Positions 8,775 through 17,207 of a stretch of 64,000 nucleotides of DNA are shown here, one piece after another. The first letter of the stretch is position 1, and each line of letters begins with the position of its first letter. A program made the position numbers and the translations under genes. The stretch spans positions 62,001-126,000 of the forward strand of contig NZ_VHLL01000006.1 of assembly GCF_025384765.1 (NCBI RefSeq). The letters run 5' to 3'. Below the pieces are notes generated by a model. That model searched no databases and was not told where the DNA came from. It worked only from the letters and a program-made list of their open reading frames with translations. This DNA comes from Methanoculleus formosensis. GTDB taxonomy: Archaea; Halobacteriota; Methanomicrobia; Methanomicrobiales; Methanoculleaceae.

Positions 8775-10673
8775 ATGGCGACACTACAGGGAATGAGCGG
8801 GGTCGATCTTCGGGCGCTGGTAGCGGAGGCTGCCGATCGCCTCCCGCTCTGGGTCGGCAAGATCTACCAGTTCGACGCGAAGACCCTCGGCATCAGGCTG
8901 AACGGCGAAGACCGGGCAAAATACTTACTTCTCGTCGAGACGGGGCGGCGCGCCCACTTCACCGCGGAGTTTCCCGTCCCCCCGAAGAACCCGCCGAGTT
9001 TCGCGATGCTGCTCAGGAAGCACCTCGAAGGCGGAAAGGTGCTCGGTATCCGCCAGCTCGGGCTCGAGCGCACGATAAGCCTCGATATCGGGAAACGGGA
9101 CACGACCTATCACCTCATCTTCGAACTCTTCGACGAGGGGAACGCCGTCCTCTGCGGCGAAGACTACACAATCATAAAACCCCTCTGGCATCACCGGTTC
9201 AAGACCCGGGAGGTCGTTCCGGGTGCGGTCTACGCCTTCGAGGGATCCGACTGCCTGTCTCAATCATCGGAGGCGTTCCAGACGATGCTCGTAGAGTCCG
9301 ACCGCGACATCGTCCGGACGCTCGCCGTCGGGTGCATGCTCGGCGGCGCGTATGCCGAAGAGGTCTGCCTGGCGGCGGGCGTCGAGAAGAGCGCCGCCGC
9401 CGCGGAAGTGGACGCGGAGGCTGTCCGGGGAGCGTTCGAACGGTTGATGGCGGATGTCGGGGGGCGCCGTGAGCCGGTGATAACGGCGTCCGGGTGCTGG
9501 CCGGTGGTGCTTGCCGGAGAGGAGGTTCGCGAGCGGTTCTCGACCTTCAGCGAGGCGCTGGATGCGTTCTACCCGAAGACGGCGTCCGGGAAGGAGGAGG
9601 CCGCGGCCGAGAAACCCCGCCTCTCCCAGACGGAGGTGATCCGCCGGCGGCAGGCGGAGGCGATCAAGGGGTTCGAGAAGAAGATCGAGCGCAACCAGCG
9701 GATCGTGGAGGTGATCTACGAGAACTACACGGCCGTTGCCGGGATCATAGCGACGCTCGACGACGCGAGCAAGAGCCGGTCGTGGCAGGAGATCGAGCAG
9801 ATCCTGAAGGCGAACGGCGATAACCCCGCGGCAAAGACAGTCCGGGCGATCCACCCTTCGGAAGCGGCTGTGGACCTTGACCTCTCGGGGGAGCGGGTGA
9901 AGACGTTCGTCCACGAGACGATCGAGCAGAACCTCGGCCGCTACTACGACCAGATCAAGAAGTTCAAGAAGAAGAAGGCAGGCGCTCTCGCGGCCATGGA
10001 GCGCACAGTTCCCGAGAAGGCCCGGACGAAAAAGAACCTTGTCCTCCGGAAGAAGCGGTGGTATCACCGCTTCCGCTGGTTCACCACCTCCGACGGCATC
10101 CTCGTCATCGGCGGACGGGACGCCTCCCAGAACGAGGAACTCGTCAAGAAATACATGGAAGGGGGCGACCTCTTCGTCCACGCCGACGTCCACGGCGGGA
10201 GCGTCGTCATCGTGAAGGGCACGACCGAACACCTCGATGAGGCCGTGCTGTTCGCCGCCTCCTACTCCAACGCCTGGAAGGCCGGGCACTTCACGGCAGA
10301 CGTCTATGCCGCCCGGCCCGACCAGGTGAGCAAGACGGCCGAGTCGGGCGAGTACGTGGCCCGGGGAGCCTTCATCGTCCGTGGGGAGCGGCAGTACTTC
10401 AGGAACGTCTCGCTCGGGGCGGCGATCGGCCTTGCGATGGCGCCCGAGGTCGCCGTCATCGGCGGCCCGCCCGGTGCCGTCACGGAGCGGGCGAAGGTGT
10501 GGGTGGAACTCCGTCCCGGGCAGTTCGAACCGAACGACACCGCAAAGAAGGTAGTCCGGGCACTCAGGGAGAAACTCTCGGAGGACGAGTGGAAAGGGCT
10601 CAAGAACGCCCTGAACACCGAAGCGGTCGCCGCATTCGTCCCGCCGGGAGGCTCCGATATCGTGGAACCATGA
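8775..10673 (+). CDS. rqcH: ribosome rescue factor RqcH (NFACT family)
   Basis: A 632 aa NFACT protein that binds the obstructed 50S subunit with peptidyl-tRNA and adds C-terminal tails to stalled nascent chains. The NFACT-N domain starts MSGVDLRALVAEAADRLPLW; a charged coiled-coil middle runs from about residue 285 to 415 (IKGFEKKIERNQRIVEVIYE); the NFACT-R domain includes RWYHRFRWF, LVIGGRDASQNE and DLFVHADVHGGS. The start at 8775 seems leaderless, and ATG 8760 is an alternative. The stop overlaps the pelA start as ATGA, tying two ribosome-rescue genes into one unit. Confidence 0.93.
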   Translation: MATLQGMSGVDLRALVAEAADRLPLWVGKIYQFDAKTLGIRLNGEDRAKYLLLVETGRRAHFTAEFPVPPKNPPSFAMLLRKHLEGGKVLGIRQLGLERTISLDIGKRDTTYHLIFELFDEGNAVLCGEDYTIIKPLWHHRFKTREVVPGAVYAFEGSDCLSQSSEAFQTMLVESDRDIVRTLAVGCMLGGAYAEEVCLAAGVEKSAAAAEVDAEAVRGAFERLMADVGGRREPVITASGCWPVVLAGEEVRERFSTFSEALDAFYPKTASGKEEAAAEKPRLSQTEVIRRRQAEAIKGFEKKIERNQRIVEVIYENYTAVAGIIATLDDASKSRSWQEIEQILKANGDNPAAKTVRAIHPSEAAVDLDLSGERVKTFVHETIEQNLGRYYDQIKKFKKKKAGALAAMERTVPEKARTKKNLVLRKKRWYHRFRWFTTSDGILVIGGRDASQNEELVKKYMEGGDLFVHADVHGGSVVIVKGTTEHLDEAVLFAASYSNAWKAGHFTADVYAARPDQVSKTAESGEYVARGAFIVRGERQYFRNVSLGAAIGLAMAPEVAVIGGPPGAVTERAKVWVELRPGQFEPNDTAKKVVRALREKLSEDEWKGLKNALNTEAVAAFVPPGGSDIVEP

Positions 10674-11695
10674 AGGCCGAAGTCCGGGAGATAAAGAAGC
10701 AGTTCGGCGAGATACGCCTCTTTCCGGAGACGCTCGACGACCTCTGGCACCTCTCCCACCTGGTCGGGCCGGGGGATCTCGTCTTTGCGACGACGTTCCG
10801 GAGCGTGGAGGCGGCGACCGATAAACTCCGGCCGGAGAAGGTCGAGAAACGGCCGGTGCGGCTCGGTATCCGGGTCGAGAAGGTGGAGTTCCACCAGCAC
10901 ACGAACCGTCTCCGGATCGCCGGCGTCATCGAGAGCGGGGTGGACCTCGCCGCGCACCACACCCTGAACGTCGAGGCCGGGTTCGAGATCTCGGTCATCA
11001 AACGCTGGCGGTCTGTGGACTGCGAGCGGCTCCGGCGGGCCGTCGATGCCTCTGCATACGGCGTGGTTCACGTCGTGAGCGTCGAGGAGGGGGAGACGCA
11101 GGTCTACCGGCTGCGCCAGTTCGGCCCGGAGTGGGTGACGACCATCACGGCCGGGAGCAGCAAGGGTGCCGAGACCGGCACCCGGTCGGTGCTCTTCGAG
11201 AGGACGTTTGATACCGTCTCCACGGTCACCGGCCCTCTCGTCGTCGCGGGCCCGGGGTTCGTGAAGGACGAGTTTGCGGATTACGTGAAGGCCCGCGCCC
11301 CCGACCTCGCCGGGCGGATGGTCGCTATCGAGACCCGGAGGATCGGGCGGGGCGCCGTGCAGGAGGTGATCGGGCAGGGGATCCTTGACCGGCTGCTCGG
11401 CGACCTGCACCTTGCCCGGGAGGTCGGGCTGATGGACGAGGTCCTGCTCCGGATCGCGACCGAGGGCGCCGTTGCCTACGGGATCGACGAAGTCCGGAGA
11501 GCGGTCGCCTACGGTGCGGCGGAGACGGTGCTGGTCGCCGACACCCTGCTCCGGGACGATGAGGCTACGGGCGTCATCGAGCAGGCCGAGCGCGTCAACG
11601 CAACGGTCGTGGTGCTGAGCACCGAGTTCGAGCCCGGGGAGCGCCTTGATGCCATCGGCGGCGCTGCGGCGCTCCTGCGGTATAAGATCGAGTGA
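10670..11695 (+). CDS. pelA: mRNA surveillance protein Pelota
   Basis: A 341 aa Pelota (Dom34) protein that enters the A site of stalled ribosomes and with aEF1A and ABCE1 splits them. It has the Sm-like N-terminal domain (VGPGDLVFATTFR), a middle domain with VVAGPGFVKDEF, and a C-terminal eRF1-like domain with ALLRYKIE at the end. As expected for Pelota there is no GGQ peptidyl-hydrolase motif. The ATG lies inside the rqcH stop (ATGA), which implies coupled translation. A T run (GGGTTTTTTG) follows the stop at about 11698. Confidence 0.95.
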   Translation: MKAEVREIKKQFGEIRLFPETLDDLWHLSHLVGPGDLVFATTFRSVEAATDKLRPEKVEKRPVRLGIRVEKVEFHQHTNRLRIAGVIESGVDLAAHHTLNVEAGFEISVIKRWRSVDCERLRRAVDASAYGVVHVVSVEEGETQVYRLRQFGPEWVTTITAGSSKGAETGTRSVLFERTFDTVSTVTGPLVVAGPGFVKDEFADYVKARAPDLAGRMVAIETRRIGRGAVQEVIGQGILDRLLGDLHLAREVGLMDEVLLRIATEGAVAYGIDEVRRAVAYGAAETVLVADTLLRDDEATGVIEQAERVNATVVVLSTEFEPGERLDAIGGAAALLRYKIE

Positions 11696-11696
11696 A

Positions 11697-11710
11697 TCGG
11701 GTTTTTTGTG
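11697..11710 (+). terminator. T-run terminator after pelA
   Basis: CGGGTTTTTTGTG directly follows the pelA stop codon. Confidence 0.5.
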
Positions 11711-11764
11711 AGGGGGTGTGCTCGCCTCCCTCACCTGTCTCTATCGTGTAAGGTTCTATCAATA

Positions 11765-11833
11765 GCCCCCACCCTTCCCGCGCTTCGCGCTCCTCCCCCT
11801 TCCTGCGGGGCGGGGGCAGTCATGGCGATATCC
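11765..11833 (+). repeat. dispersed GC-rich element, A module
   Basis: Reads CCCCCACCCTTCCCGCGCTT, then CGCGCTCCTCCCCC, a loop, GGGGCGGGGGCAGT and GGCGATATCC at the right edge. It is followed 43 bases later by a B module, so this gap holds a tandem array of modules. Confidence 0.65.
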
Positions 11834-11876
11834 GATGAACAGCCGTGCATGGTTCTTCTCCAGAGTCTTCCCATAC

Positions 11877-12070
11877 ACTGGACCGTGGTGGATATCGCCC
11901 CTGGGGGAGGGGCCGACGGGGAGGGGGAACGAGTTCCCCCTCCCCTGTCTCTAACCTGTAAGACTTTTCCAGCAGCCCCCGCCAATTCGGTATATCTGTC
12001 ACCCCCACCCCGCCCGGCCTTCGGCCTCCTCCCCCGCCCCTCGGGGGCGGGGGCAGTGCGTGGCGATACC
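11877..12070 (+). repeat. dispersed GC-rich element, full-length B+A copy
   Basis: Begins CACTGGACCGTGGTGGATAT followed by CGCC, has the hairpin GGGGAGGGGG ... CCCCCTCCCCTGTCTC, a spacer of about 50 bases, then the A module CCCCCACCCCGCCC ... GGGGGCGGGGGCAGTGCG ending with TGGCGATACC. The same B-spacer-A layout and length recur at 60217-60410. Confidence 0.7.
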
Positions 12071-12121
12071 CTCTGGAAAGCCGTATCCCCGGGGCAGCAC
12101 CACATTTTCCCGCATCTCTCC

Positions 12122-12200
12122 GTTCAATGGGGATATCGGCCTTGGGAGAGGGGGCGGCTGGGAGGCGGGACGGCCCCCTCCTCTGCCCCTCCTGTATAGG
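12122..12200 (+). repeat. dispersed GC-rich element, diverged B module
   Basis: Starts GTTCAATGGGGATATCGGCC and continues with a degenerate G-rich/C-rich hairpin and CCCCTCCTGT. It is the most diverged copy in the 11.7-12.4 kb gap. The remaining 12200-12420 holds the EMC6 gene promoter region (CCTTTTATTACC near 12283). Confidence 0.45.
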
Positions 12201-12420
12201 TTCCTTCTGTGACCTCTCACCCATATCCCGCGTGAAAAGCGGTCGGGATCACCCTGCCCCGCCGTTCCACCCGGTGGGACCTACCTTTTATTACCGGAGA
12301 ACGCTCTATAATGTAGTAATTCCGTCAATCCCGGGAAGTGGCCCGAAGCCGGTTTGCTCCCGGCGGGCCGCCGCCCCGAAGGGACTTCCCTTTCAGGACT
12401 GGCGCAACACTGGTGTCACG

Positions 12421-12783
12421 ATGAGCGAGAATGCGGTAGCAGCAGAGTCTGAAAAGACACGGCCACGGACGCGTGCCGAGAAACGGGCTGAGCACAGGGA
12501 TCGGATAACACGGACGCTTGTAGCCTGCTTCATGGGCATTCTGGCCGGAGGACTCTCGTTCTACCTCTCCGGCACGCCTGACCCGACAAGCGGTCTTCAG
12601 GAGAACGCCATCATCGGGATCCTTCTTCTCATGGCGGGCGTCGTCTTCCAGAAACACCTATTCATGCTCATCCGGGTCGACTACATGGCGCTGACCGGAA
12701 AGGACTGGTTCTACCAGAGCTTCATGACGTTCGCGCTCTGGTTCATGACCTGGACGATCCTCCTGACCACCACCGTTCTGTGA
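12421..12783 (+). CDS. EMC6-like membrane protein
   Basis: A 120 aa protein with a charged cytoplasmic N-terminus (TRPRTRAEKRAEHRDRITRT) and three predicted membrane segments: residues about 34-52, 60-78 and 98-118. This is the layout of archaeal EMC6 homologues, which resemble subunit 6 of the eukaryotic ER membrane complex, an insertase for tail-anchored and multi-pass proteins. It lies 6 bases upstream of the ABCE1 gene and is probably cotranscribed with it. Identification rests on topology, size and neighbourhood. Confidence 0.7.
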   Translation: MSENAVAAESEKTRPRTRAEKRAEHRDRITRTLVACFMGILAGGLSFYLSGTPDPTSGLQENAIIGILLLMAGVVFQKHLFMLIRVDYMALTGKDWFYQSFMTFALWFMTWTILLTTTVL

Positions 12784-12789
12784 TCTCCC

Positions 12790-14559
12790 ATGCGTATTGC
12801 TGTTGTACACCGTGACCGGTGTCACCCCGTAAAGTGTGGCACCGAGTGCATCCTCTACTGTCCCCGCGTCCGGACCGGTGACGAGACCGTCGTCATCGGC
12901 GAAGACCAGAAGGCCGTCATATCCGAAGAGCTCTGTGTCGGGTGCGGCATCTGCGTGAAGAAGTGCCCCTTCCAGGCACTCGACATCATCAACCTCCCCG
13001 AAGAACTCGACCAGCCGACCCATCGCTACGGTCAGAACGGTTTTGTCCTCTATGGCCTCCCGATCCCCGTCGAGGGGAAGGTCACCGGCCTCCTCGGGCC
13101 GAACGGTATCGGGAAGAGCACGTCGGTGAAGATCCTCTCGGGCTCGCTCGTCCCGAACCTGGGGAGGACCGACGCCCCGGTTGCCTGGAAAGAAGTCCTC
13201 GACCTCTACCAGGGAACCGAGCTCTTCGACTACCTCCTGGTACTCTCGCAGAAGAACGTGAAGGTCGCGGTAAAACCGCAGTACATCGACCAGATCCCGA
13301 AGGTCTTCTCCGGTTCGGTGCGCGACCTCCTCGCGACCACCGACGAGCGCGGCAAACTTGACTACTACATCGACCGATTGGCACTCACGGCGGTCATCGA
13401 CCGGCCGATAACGACCCTCTCCGGCGGCGAACTCCAGCGGGTGGCGCTCGCCGCCTGCTTTGCGCGTGACGCCGACTTCTACTTCTTCGACGAGATCACG
13501 CCCTACCTCGACGTCTACCAGCGGATGGCCGCCGCGAACCTGATCCGGGAACTCGCCCTGGAACGGCCGGTCGTGATCGTCGAGCACGATCTTGCCATCC
13601 TCGACATGCTTGCCGATACCGTGCATATCGCCTACGGTGAACCGGCGGTCTTCGGCGTCATCACCCACCCGAAGGGCGTCCGGGTGGGAATCAACCAGTA
13701 TCTGGAGGGTTTCCTCCCTGAGGAGAACGTCAGGTTCAGGACGTATGCGGTGACGTTCGATGCCCGGGCGCATGCCGCCGACTCGGACCGGGAGGTGCTG
13801 CTCGAGTTCCCGGCGATGACGAAACGGTTCCCGCAGTTCTCGCTCACCGTCGACGGTGGGGAGATCCGGAGCGGCGAGGTTCTCGGGGTGCTCGGGGCGA
13901 ACGGTATCGGGAAGAGTACGTTCGCCCAGCTCCTCGCCGGGGTGCTCGAACCCGATACGGGCGCGATGGATACCCGGGTTCGGATATCCTACAAGCCCCA
14001 GTATCTCAAGGGCGATACGGAAGCGACCGTCGAGGAGCTCCTCCGGCAGACGACGACGAAGTTCGACACGTCATACTACCAGCACGAGATCCTGGAACCC
14101 CTCTCCCTTGCTCAGCTCCTCCAGGCGCCGGTGAATACCCTCTCCGGCGGCGAACTCCAGCGGGTGGCGATTGCGATCTGCCTCTCGCGTGACGCCGACC
14201 TCTACATCCTGGACGAGCCGAGCGCCCACCTCGACGTGGAGCAGCGGGTGAAGATCTCAAGGATGATCAGGAAGCATGCCGAGGGGCGGGCCGCGAGCAC
14301 GCTCGTGATCGACCACGACATCTACGTCATCGACATGATCAGCGACCGTATCCTGGTCTTCGAGGGCGAACCTGGCATCAACGGCAAAGCAGCCGGGCCG
14401 TTCTCGATGGCGCCGGGGATGAACCGGTTCCTCGAGGCGCTCGGGATCACCTTCCGGCGGGATAAGAGCGGACGGCCGCGGATCAACAAACCCGGCTCGT
14501 TCCTTGACCGGGAGCAGATGGCCGCCGGAGAATATTACTATACGGAGATCTCGAAGTAG
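12790..14559 (+). CDS. rli1: ribosome recycling ATPase ABCE1 (RNase L inhibitor homologue)
   Basis: Splits ribosomes after termination or rescue, working with aRF1 or Pelota. The 589 aa protein has the N-terminal two-cluster iron-sulfur domain (CHPVKCGTECILYCP and CVGCGICVKKCPF), then NBD1 with Walker A GPNGIGKST and signature LSGGELQRVALA, and NBD2 with GANGIGKST, LSGGELQRVAIA and Walker B LYILDEPSAHLD. All catalytic elements are intact. It sits less than 1.2 kb from pelA, which encodes its rescue partner. Confidence 0.97.
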   Translation: MRIAVVHRDRCHPVKCGTECILYCPRVRTGDETVVIGEDQKAVISEELCVGCGICVKKCPFQALDIINLPEELDQPTHRYGQNGFVLYGLPIPVEGKVTGLLGPNGIGKSTSVKILSGSLVPNLGRTDAPVAWKEVLDLYQGTELFDYLLVLSQKNVKVAVKPQYIDQIPKVFSGSVRDLLATTDERGKLDYYIDRLALTAVIDRPITTLSGGELQRVALAACFARDADFYFFDEITPYLDVYQRMAAANLIRELALERPVVIVEHDLAILDMLADTVHIAYGEPAVFGVITHPKGVRVGINQYLEGFLPEENVRFRTYAVTFDARAHAADSDREVLLEFPAMTKRFPQFSLTVDGGEIRSGEVLGVLGANGIGKSTFAQLLAGVLEPDTGAMDTRVRISYKPQYLKGDTEATVEELLRQTTTKFDTSYYQHEILEPLSLAQLLQAPVNTLSGGELQRVAIAICLSRDADLYILDEPSAHLDVEQRVKISRMIRKHAEGRAASTLVIDHDIYVIDMISDRILVFEGEPGINGKAAGPFSMAPGMNRFLEALGITFRRDKSGRPRINKPGSFLDREQMAAGEYYYTEISK

Positions 14560-14567
14560 TGGGCGGC

Positions 14568-14590
14568 GGGAAGTTTTTTTTCTTTTCGGC
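14568..14590 (+). terminator. T-run terminator after ABCE1
   Basis: GGGAAGTTTTTTTTCTTTTC follows the stop codon within 25 bases. Confidence 0.6.
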
Positions 14591-14693
14591 TCTGTTGAAA
14601 CCCTGTTCCGATCTTCATCCATTCCCTGATGAGGGTGGTGCCATACCTGGCCTGTCCCTGGGACGACCTTTTTTCTTGGACATGTCCTCATGC

Positions 14694-14793
14694 AGTGGAC
14701 CGTGGGAATATCGCCATTGGGGGAGGCGGCTCGCGGGGAGGGGGGGCGCGCCCCCCTCCCCTGTCCCCACCCCCCTTCGGCGATGTCCACTGG
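14694..14793. repeat. dispersed GC-rich element, short copy with both ends
   Basis: Starts AGTGGACCGTGGGAATATCG and ends TTCGGCGATGTCCACTGG, a roughly 100-base version with both inverted ends and the central G-run/C-run hairpin but no A module between them. It fills most of the 14560-14917 gap, where no gene is seen. Confidence 0.7.
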
Positions 14794-14917
14794 AAATCCG
14801 TGTCCGGGAGCGTTGATGAACTGCACTCAGTTTTTCAAAAAATGCTCGCAGACACGGGGGACAGTGGGATCAAGAAAGCCGGCGGTCCCTCCTCAGTTCC
14901 CCGCACTCAAGTCCCGC

Positions 14918-16081
14918 TCACCCGGGGATCACCGCGCCGACCAACCCCTCAAAAAATGCCCGGACTCCCTCAAACAGCCCGGCACTCTCCTCGGGTGTCA
15001 CCACCGGCGCCGGAGTCGCGGGCAGGGGCGTCTCGGTCACCACCGGGGTCGGCACCGGAGCGGCGGAGAGGCTGAGGGCGGCGTGACCCGCCATCGGCGG
15101 GATGTAGCCCACGCTTCCGGGAACGACGAACCAGCACCGGCCGTAGGCATCGACGAAGAGCTTCTTGACGAAGTTCGAGCGGATGCCGTCTCTGGACGTG
15201 ATATGCAGGGCAACGCCGGATCCGTTCCATCCGTATATCCCGTTGTCGGATGCGATGTAGAGCATCCCTTCGCGCGTTGCCGCGATATCGTTGATCGTGA
15301 CCGGGAACGTGCTCAGGTCATCGGCGTCAAGGACCGGGGTAACCCCTGCATCGGGAGCATAATGGAGAACCGTTGTGCGATTGAAGAGGTACACCCCCCC
15401 GAACGGATCGACCCGCACTTCGGAGACCCGGCGGAAGGTGTCGCTGCCGCAGGTGACCTGCTCGAAGCGGGCGTTGCCCTCCCGATCCCTGAGCACCCGG
15501 ACTCCGTCGCTCTCCGACCCGACGACGAGCGCATCGCTCGCGGCATCGACCGCCATGCTCACGATGGTATAACTCCCGAGGCCTTCGGGCCCGGCAGGCT
15601 TGTACCACGTCCACTCTCCGTCCTGGTAGCGGTGGAGGCCCGCCCGGCCGGTGGCAACCCACATCTCATCCCCCCACCGTGCGATGCAGTTGATGTTGAG
15701 GTTCTTGAGGAACTGCAGGTTCTGGATGTCACGGTATCCCGTCCCGTCGCCGATCTGCAGTCCGTTCGGGTACCCTATCCAGAGGTGCCCGCTCGCGTCG
15801 AGGGCGACCGTGGTGACCATGGTTTCGAGGGGTGCGATCATCCCATAGGGCGTCTCGTCCGGGTGCCGCGCGTTGACCGAATACCAGGTGCCGTTCTGTG
15901 TGTATACGGAGATCCCGCCGTCGGTAGCAAAGATGACGTCCCCGTACCGGCCATTGATCACGTCTTTTACCCCGGCGGACGCGATGCCTGAGTTGTAATC
16001 GGGCACTTCGACATACAGGGCTGATGCAAAAGGGGTGAAGAGGGCTGTCGCGGCTAAAATGAGTATCAAAGCGCGGCGCAT
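14918..16081 (-). CDS. secreted beta-propeller protein, last gene of the che operon
   Basis: A 387 aa protein with a signal peptide (MRRALILILAATALFTPFAS, cleavage near ALYVE) and repeated propeller blades such as GRYGDVIFATDGGISVYT, ASGHLWIGYPNGLQIG, WGDEMWVATGRAGLHRY and EGMLYIASDNGIYGW. These resemble the sensor propellers of hybrid two-component systems. The C-terminus has a Pro/Thr-rich stretch and then a hydrophobic helix, so it may be surface-anchored. Its start overlaps the cheD end by 16 bases. An extracellular sensory or archaellum-associated role is inference from context. Confidence 0.75.
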   Translation of the reverse strand: MRRALILILAATALFTPFASALYVEVPDYNSGIASAGVKDVINGRYGDVIFATDGGISVYTQNGTWYSVNARHPDETPYGMIAPLETMVTTVALDASGHLWIGYPNGLQIGDGTGYRDIQNLQFLKNLNINCIARWGDEMWVATGRAGLHRYQDGEWTWYKPAGPEGLGSYTIVSMAVDAASDALVVGSESDGVRVLRDREGNARFEQVTCGSDTFRRVSEVRVDPFGGVYLFNRTTVLHYAPDAGVTPVLDADDLSTFPVTINDIAATREGMLYIASDNGIYGWNGSGVALHITSRDGIRSNFVKKLFVDAYGRCWFVVPGSVGYIPPMAGHAALSLSAAPVPTPVVTETPLPATPAPVVTPEESAGLFEGVRAFFEGLVGAVIPG

Positions 16082-16557
16082 GTCCCGTCCGCCCTCTTGA
16101 TGATGAGGCGGCCCTTTTCTTCCGGCCAGTAATACACGGACCGCCCGACCTTGCCGCCGGTCTCCTCATGCTCGATCCTGATGCCCTGCTCCTGGAGCAG
16201 TCCCTTCACCGCAACGGCGTTTCGCTCGCCGATGTTCAGGGAGTTGGCCGAAAACTCAAACATACTTGCGCCGCCGACCACAATTGCGGTGATCGAGGAT
16301 TTTGTGCTCCCGGCTCTCCCCATCTCTCCGAGGAGAGCATCTATGGCCGTATCTGCGAACTTACCCGGGCGATCCACCTCTCCCCGGCTTTCGGGGAGCA
16401 TGATGTGAGCGAGTCCCGCAAGGGACCTCCGCTGGTCGTGCAGGATGAGCGCGATACAGGACCCGAGCCCAATCGTCCCCATGGGACATTTCCCGACCCG
16501 GAGCTCGCCGAGGCCCAGAATTATCGCTGTCTCTTCGCCGAAAAAATTGTTCTCCAT
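16066..16557 (-). CDS. cheD: chemoreceptor glutamine deamidase CheD
   Basis: Deamidates specific glutamines of methyl-accepting receptors and, in CheC/CheD systems, stimulates the CheC phosphatase. The protein is 163 aa. The catalytic Cys lies in TIGLGSCIALIL and the His in GLAHIMLPES; VVGGASMF, with IGERNAVAV further on, is also conserved. It is encoded between cheC and the propeller gene, overlapping the latter. No receptor gene is present in this window. Confidence 0.95.
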   Translation of the reverse strand: MENNFFGEETAIILGLGELRVGKCPMGTIGLGSCIALILHDQRRSLAGLAHIMLPESRGEVDRPGKFADTAIDALLGEMGRAGSTKSSITAIVVGGASMFEFSANSLNIGERNAVAVKGLLQEQGIRIEHEETGGKVGRSVYYWPEEKGRLIIKRADGTCAAL

Positions 16558-16573
16558 GGTATCCCGGAGGTAG

Positions 16574-17194
16574 TTATGAGAGCGGTTCCATCATCCGTTC
16601 CAGCATGAGGAACAGCTGCTGCGTAAGTTCGGTGTTCGGAAGCATGTAGATGCTCCCATAGACCGGCGGCGCCTCGCTCGTGAGTTCGGTGTTGAAGATC
16701 AGGACATCGTTCACGTCGCTCGCCACCTGCGCGACGACCGACTCGAAAGCGGCATGCGCCATATCGATGGCCAGCGCCGGAGGAGACGGCAGCATGACGA
16801 TACCCAGCAGTTCGGCCGTCGCATCAAGGAATGCCGATATCATGATGTTCCCGATCTCGATCGCAGCGCTCTGGTCCATCTCGTTGATCTCGCGATCGAG
16901 ATCGGCATCGACGGTGCCGAGCATCTGGTTCGTCAACTGGATGACGGTCTCCCGGGGCATGCTGACGACGACGTACCCGCCGTCTGCGATCTCTCCCTGA
17001 ATCTGGAAGACGACCATGGCGGTTATCTCATTGCTGATGTATTTGTGGAGATCGGCGATATCGATGGCCTGCACCTCCGGCACCGTCATCTCAATCGGGC
17101 TCATCAGCATCTGCGATAATGACGTTGCCGCGTGAGCGGCACCGATGTTCCCAAGTTCTGCCAGCGCGTCCTTCTGAAATGGATCCAGTTCCAT
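16574..17194 (-). CDS. cheC: CheY-P phosphatase CheC
   Basis: A 206 aa protein of the CheC/CheX/FliY family. Two copies of the active-site pattern [DS]xxxExxN are visible: DALAELGN at residues 9-16 and SAAIEIGN in the second half, so both catalytic sites look intact. It removes phosphate from CheY and partners with CheD, encoded directly downstream. The start is ATG 17194, 13 bases after the cheA stop. Confidence 0.93.
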   Translation of the reverse strand: MELDPFQKDALAELGNIGAAHAATSLSQMLMSPIEMTVPEVQAIDIADLHKYISNEITAMVVFQIQGEIADGGYVVVSMPRETVIQLTNQMLGTVDADLDREINEMDQSAAIEIGNIMISAFLDATAELLGIVMLPSPPALAIDMAHAAFESVVAQVASDVNDVLIFNTELTSEAPPVYGSIYMLPNTELTQQLFLMLERMMEPLS

Positions 17195-17207
17195 GAACTA
17201 TTCTCTC

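Noticed and set aside
11760-12200. Alternating A and B modules as a CRISPR array
   Set aside because: Units are irregular, of unequal length and themselves palindromic, without constant short repeats and unique spacers; no cas genes are present.
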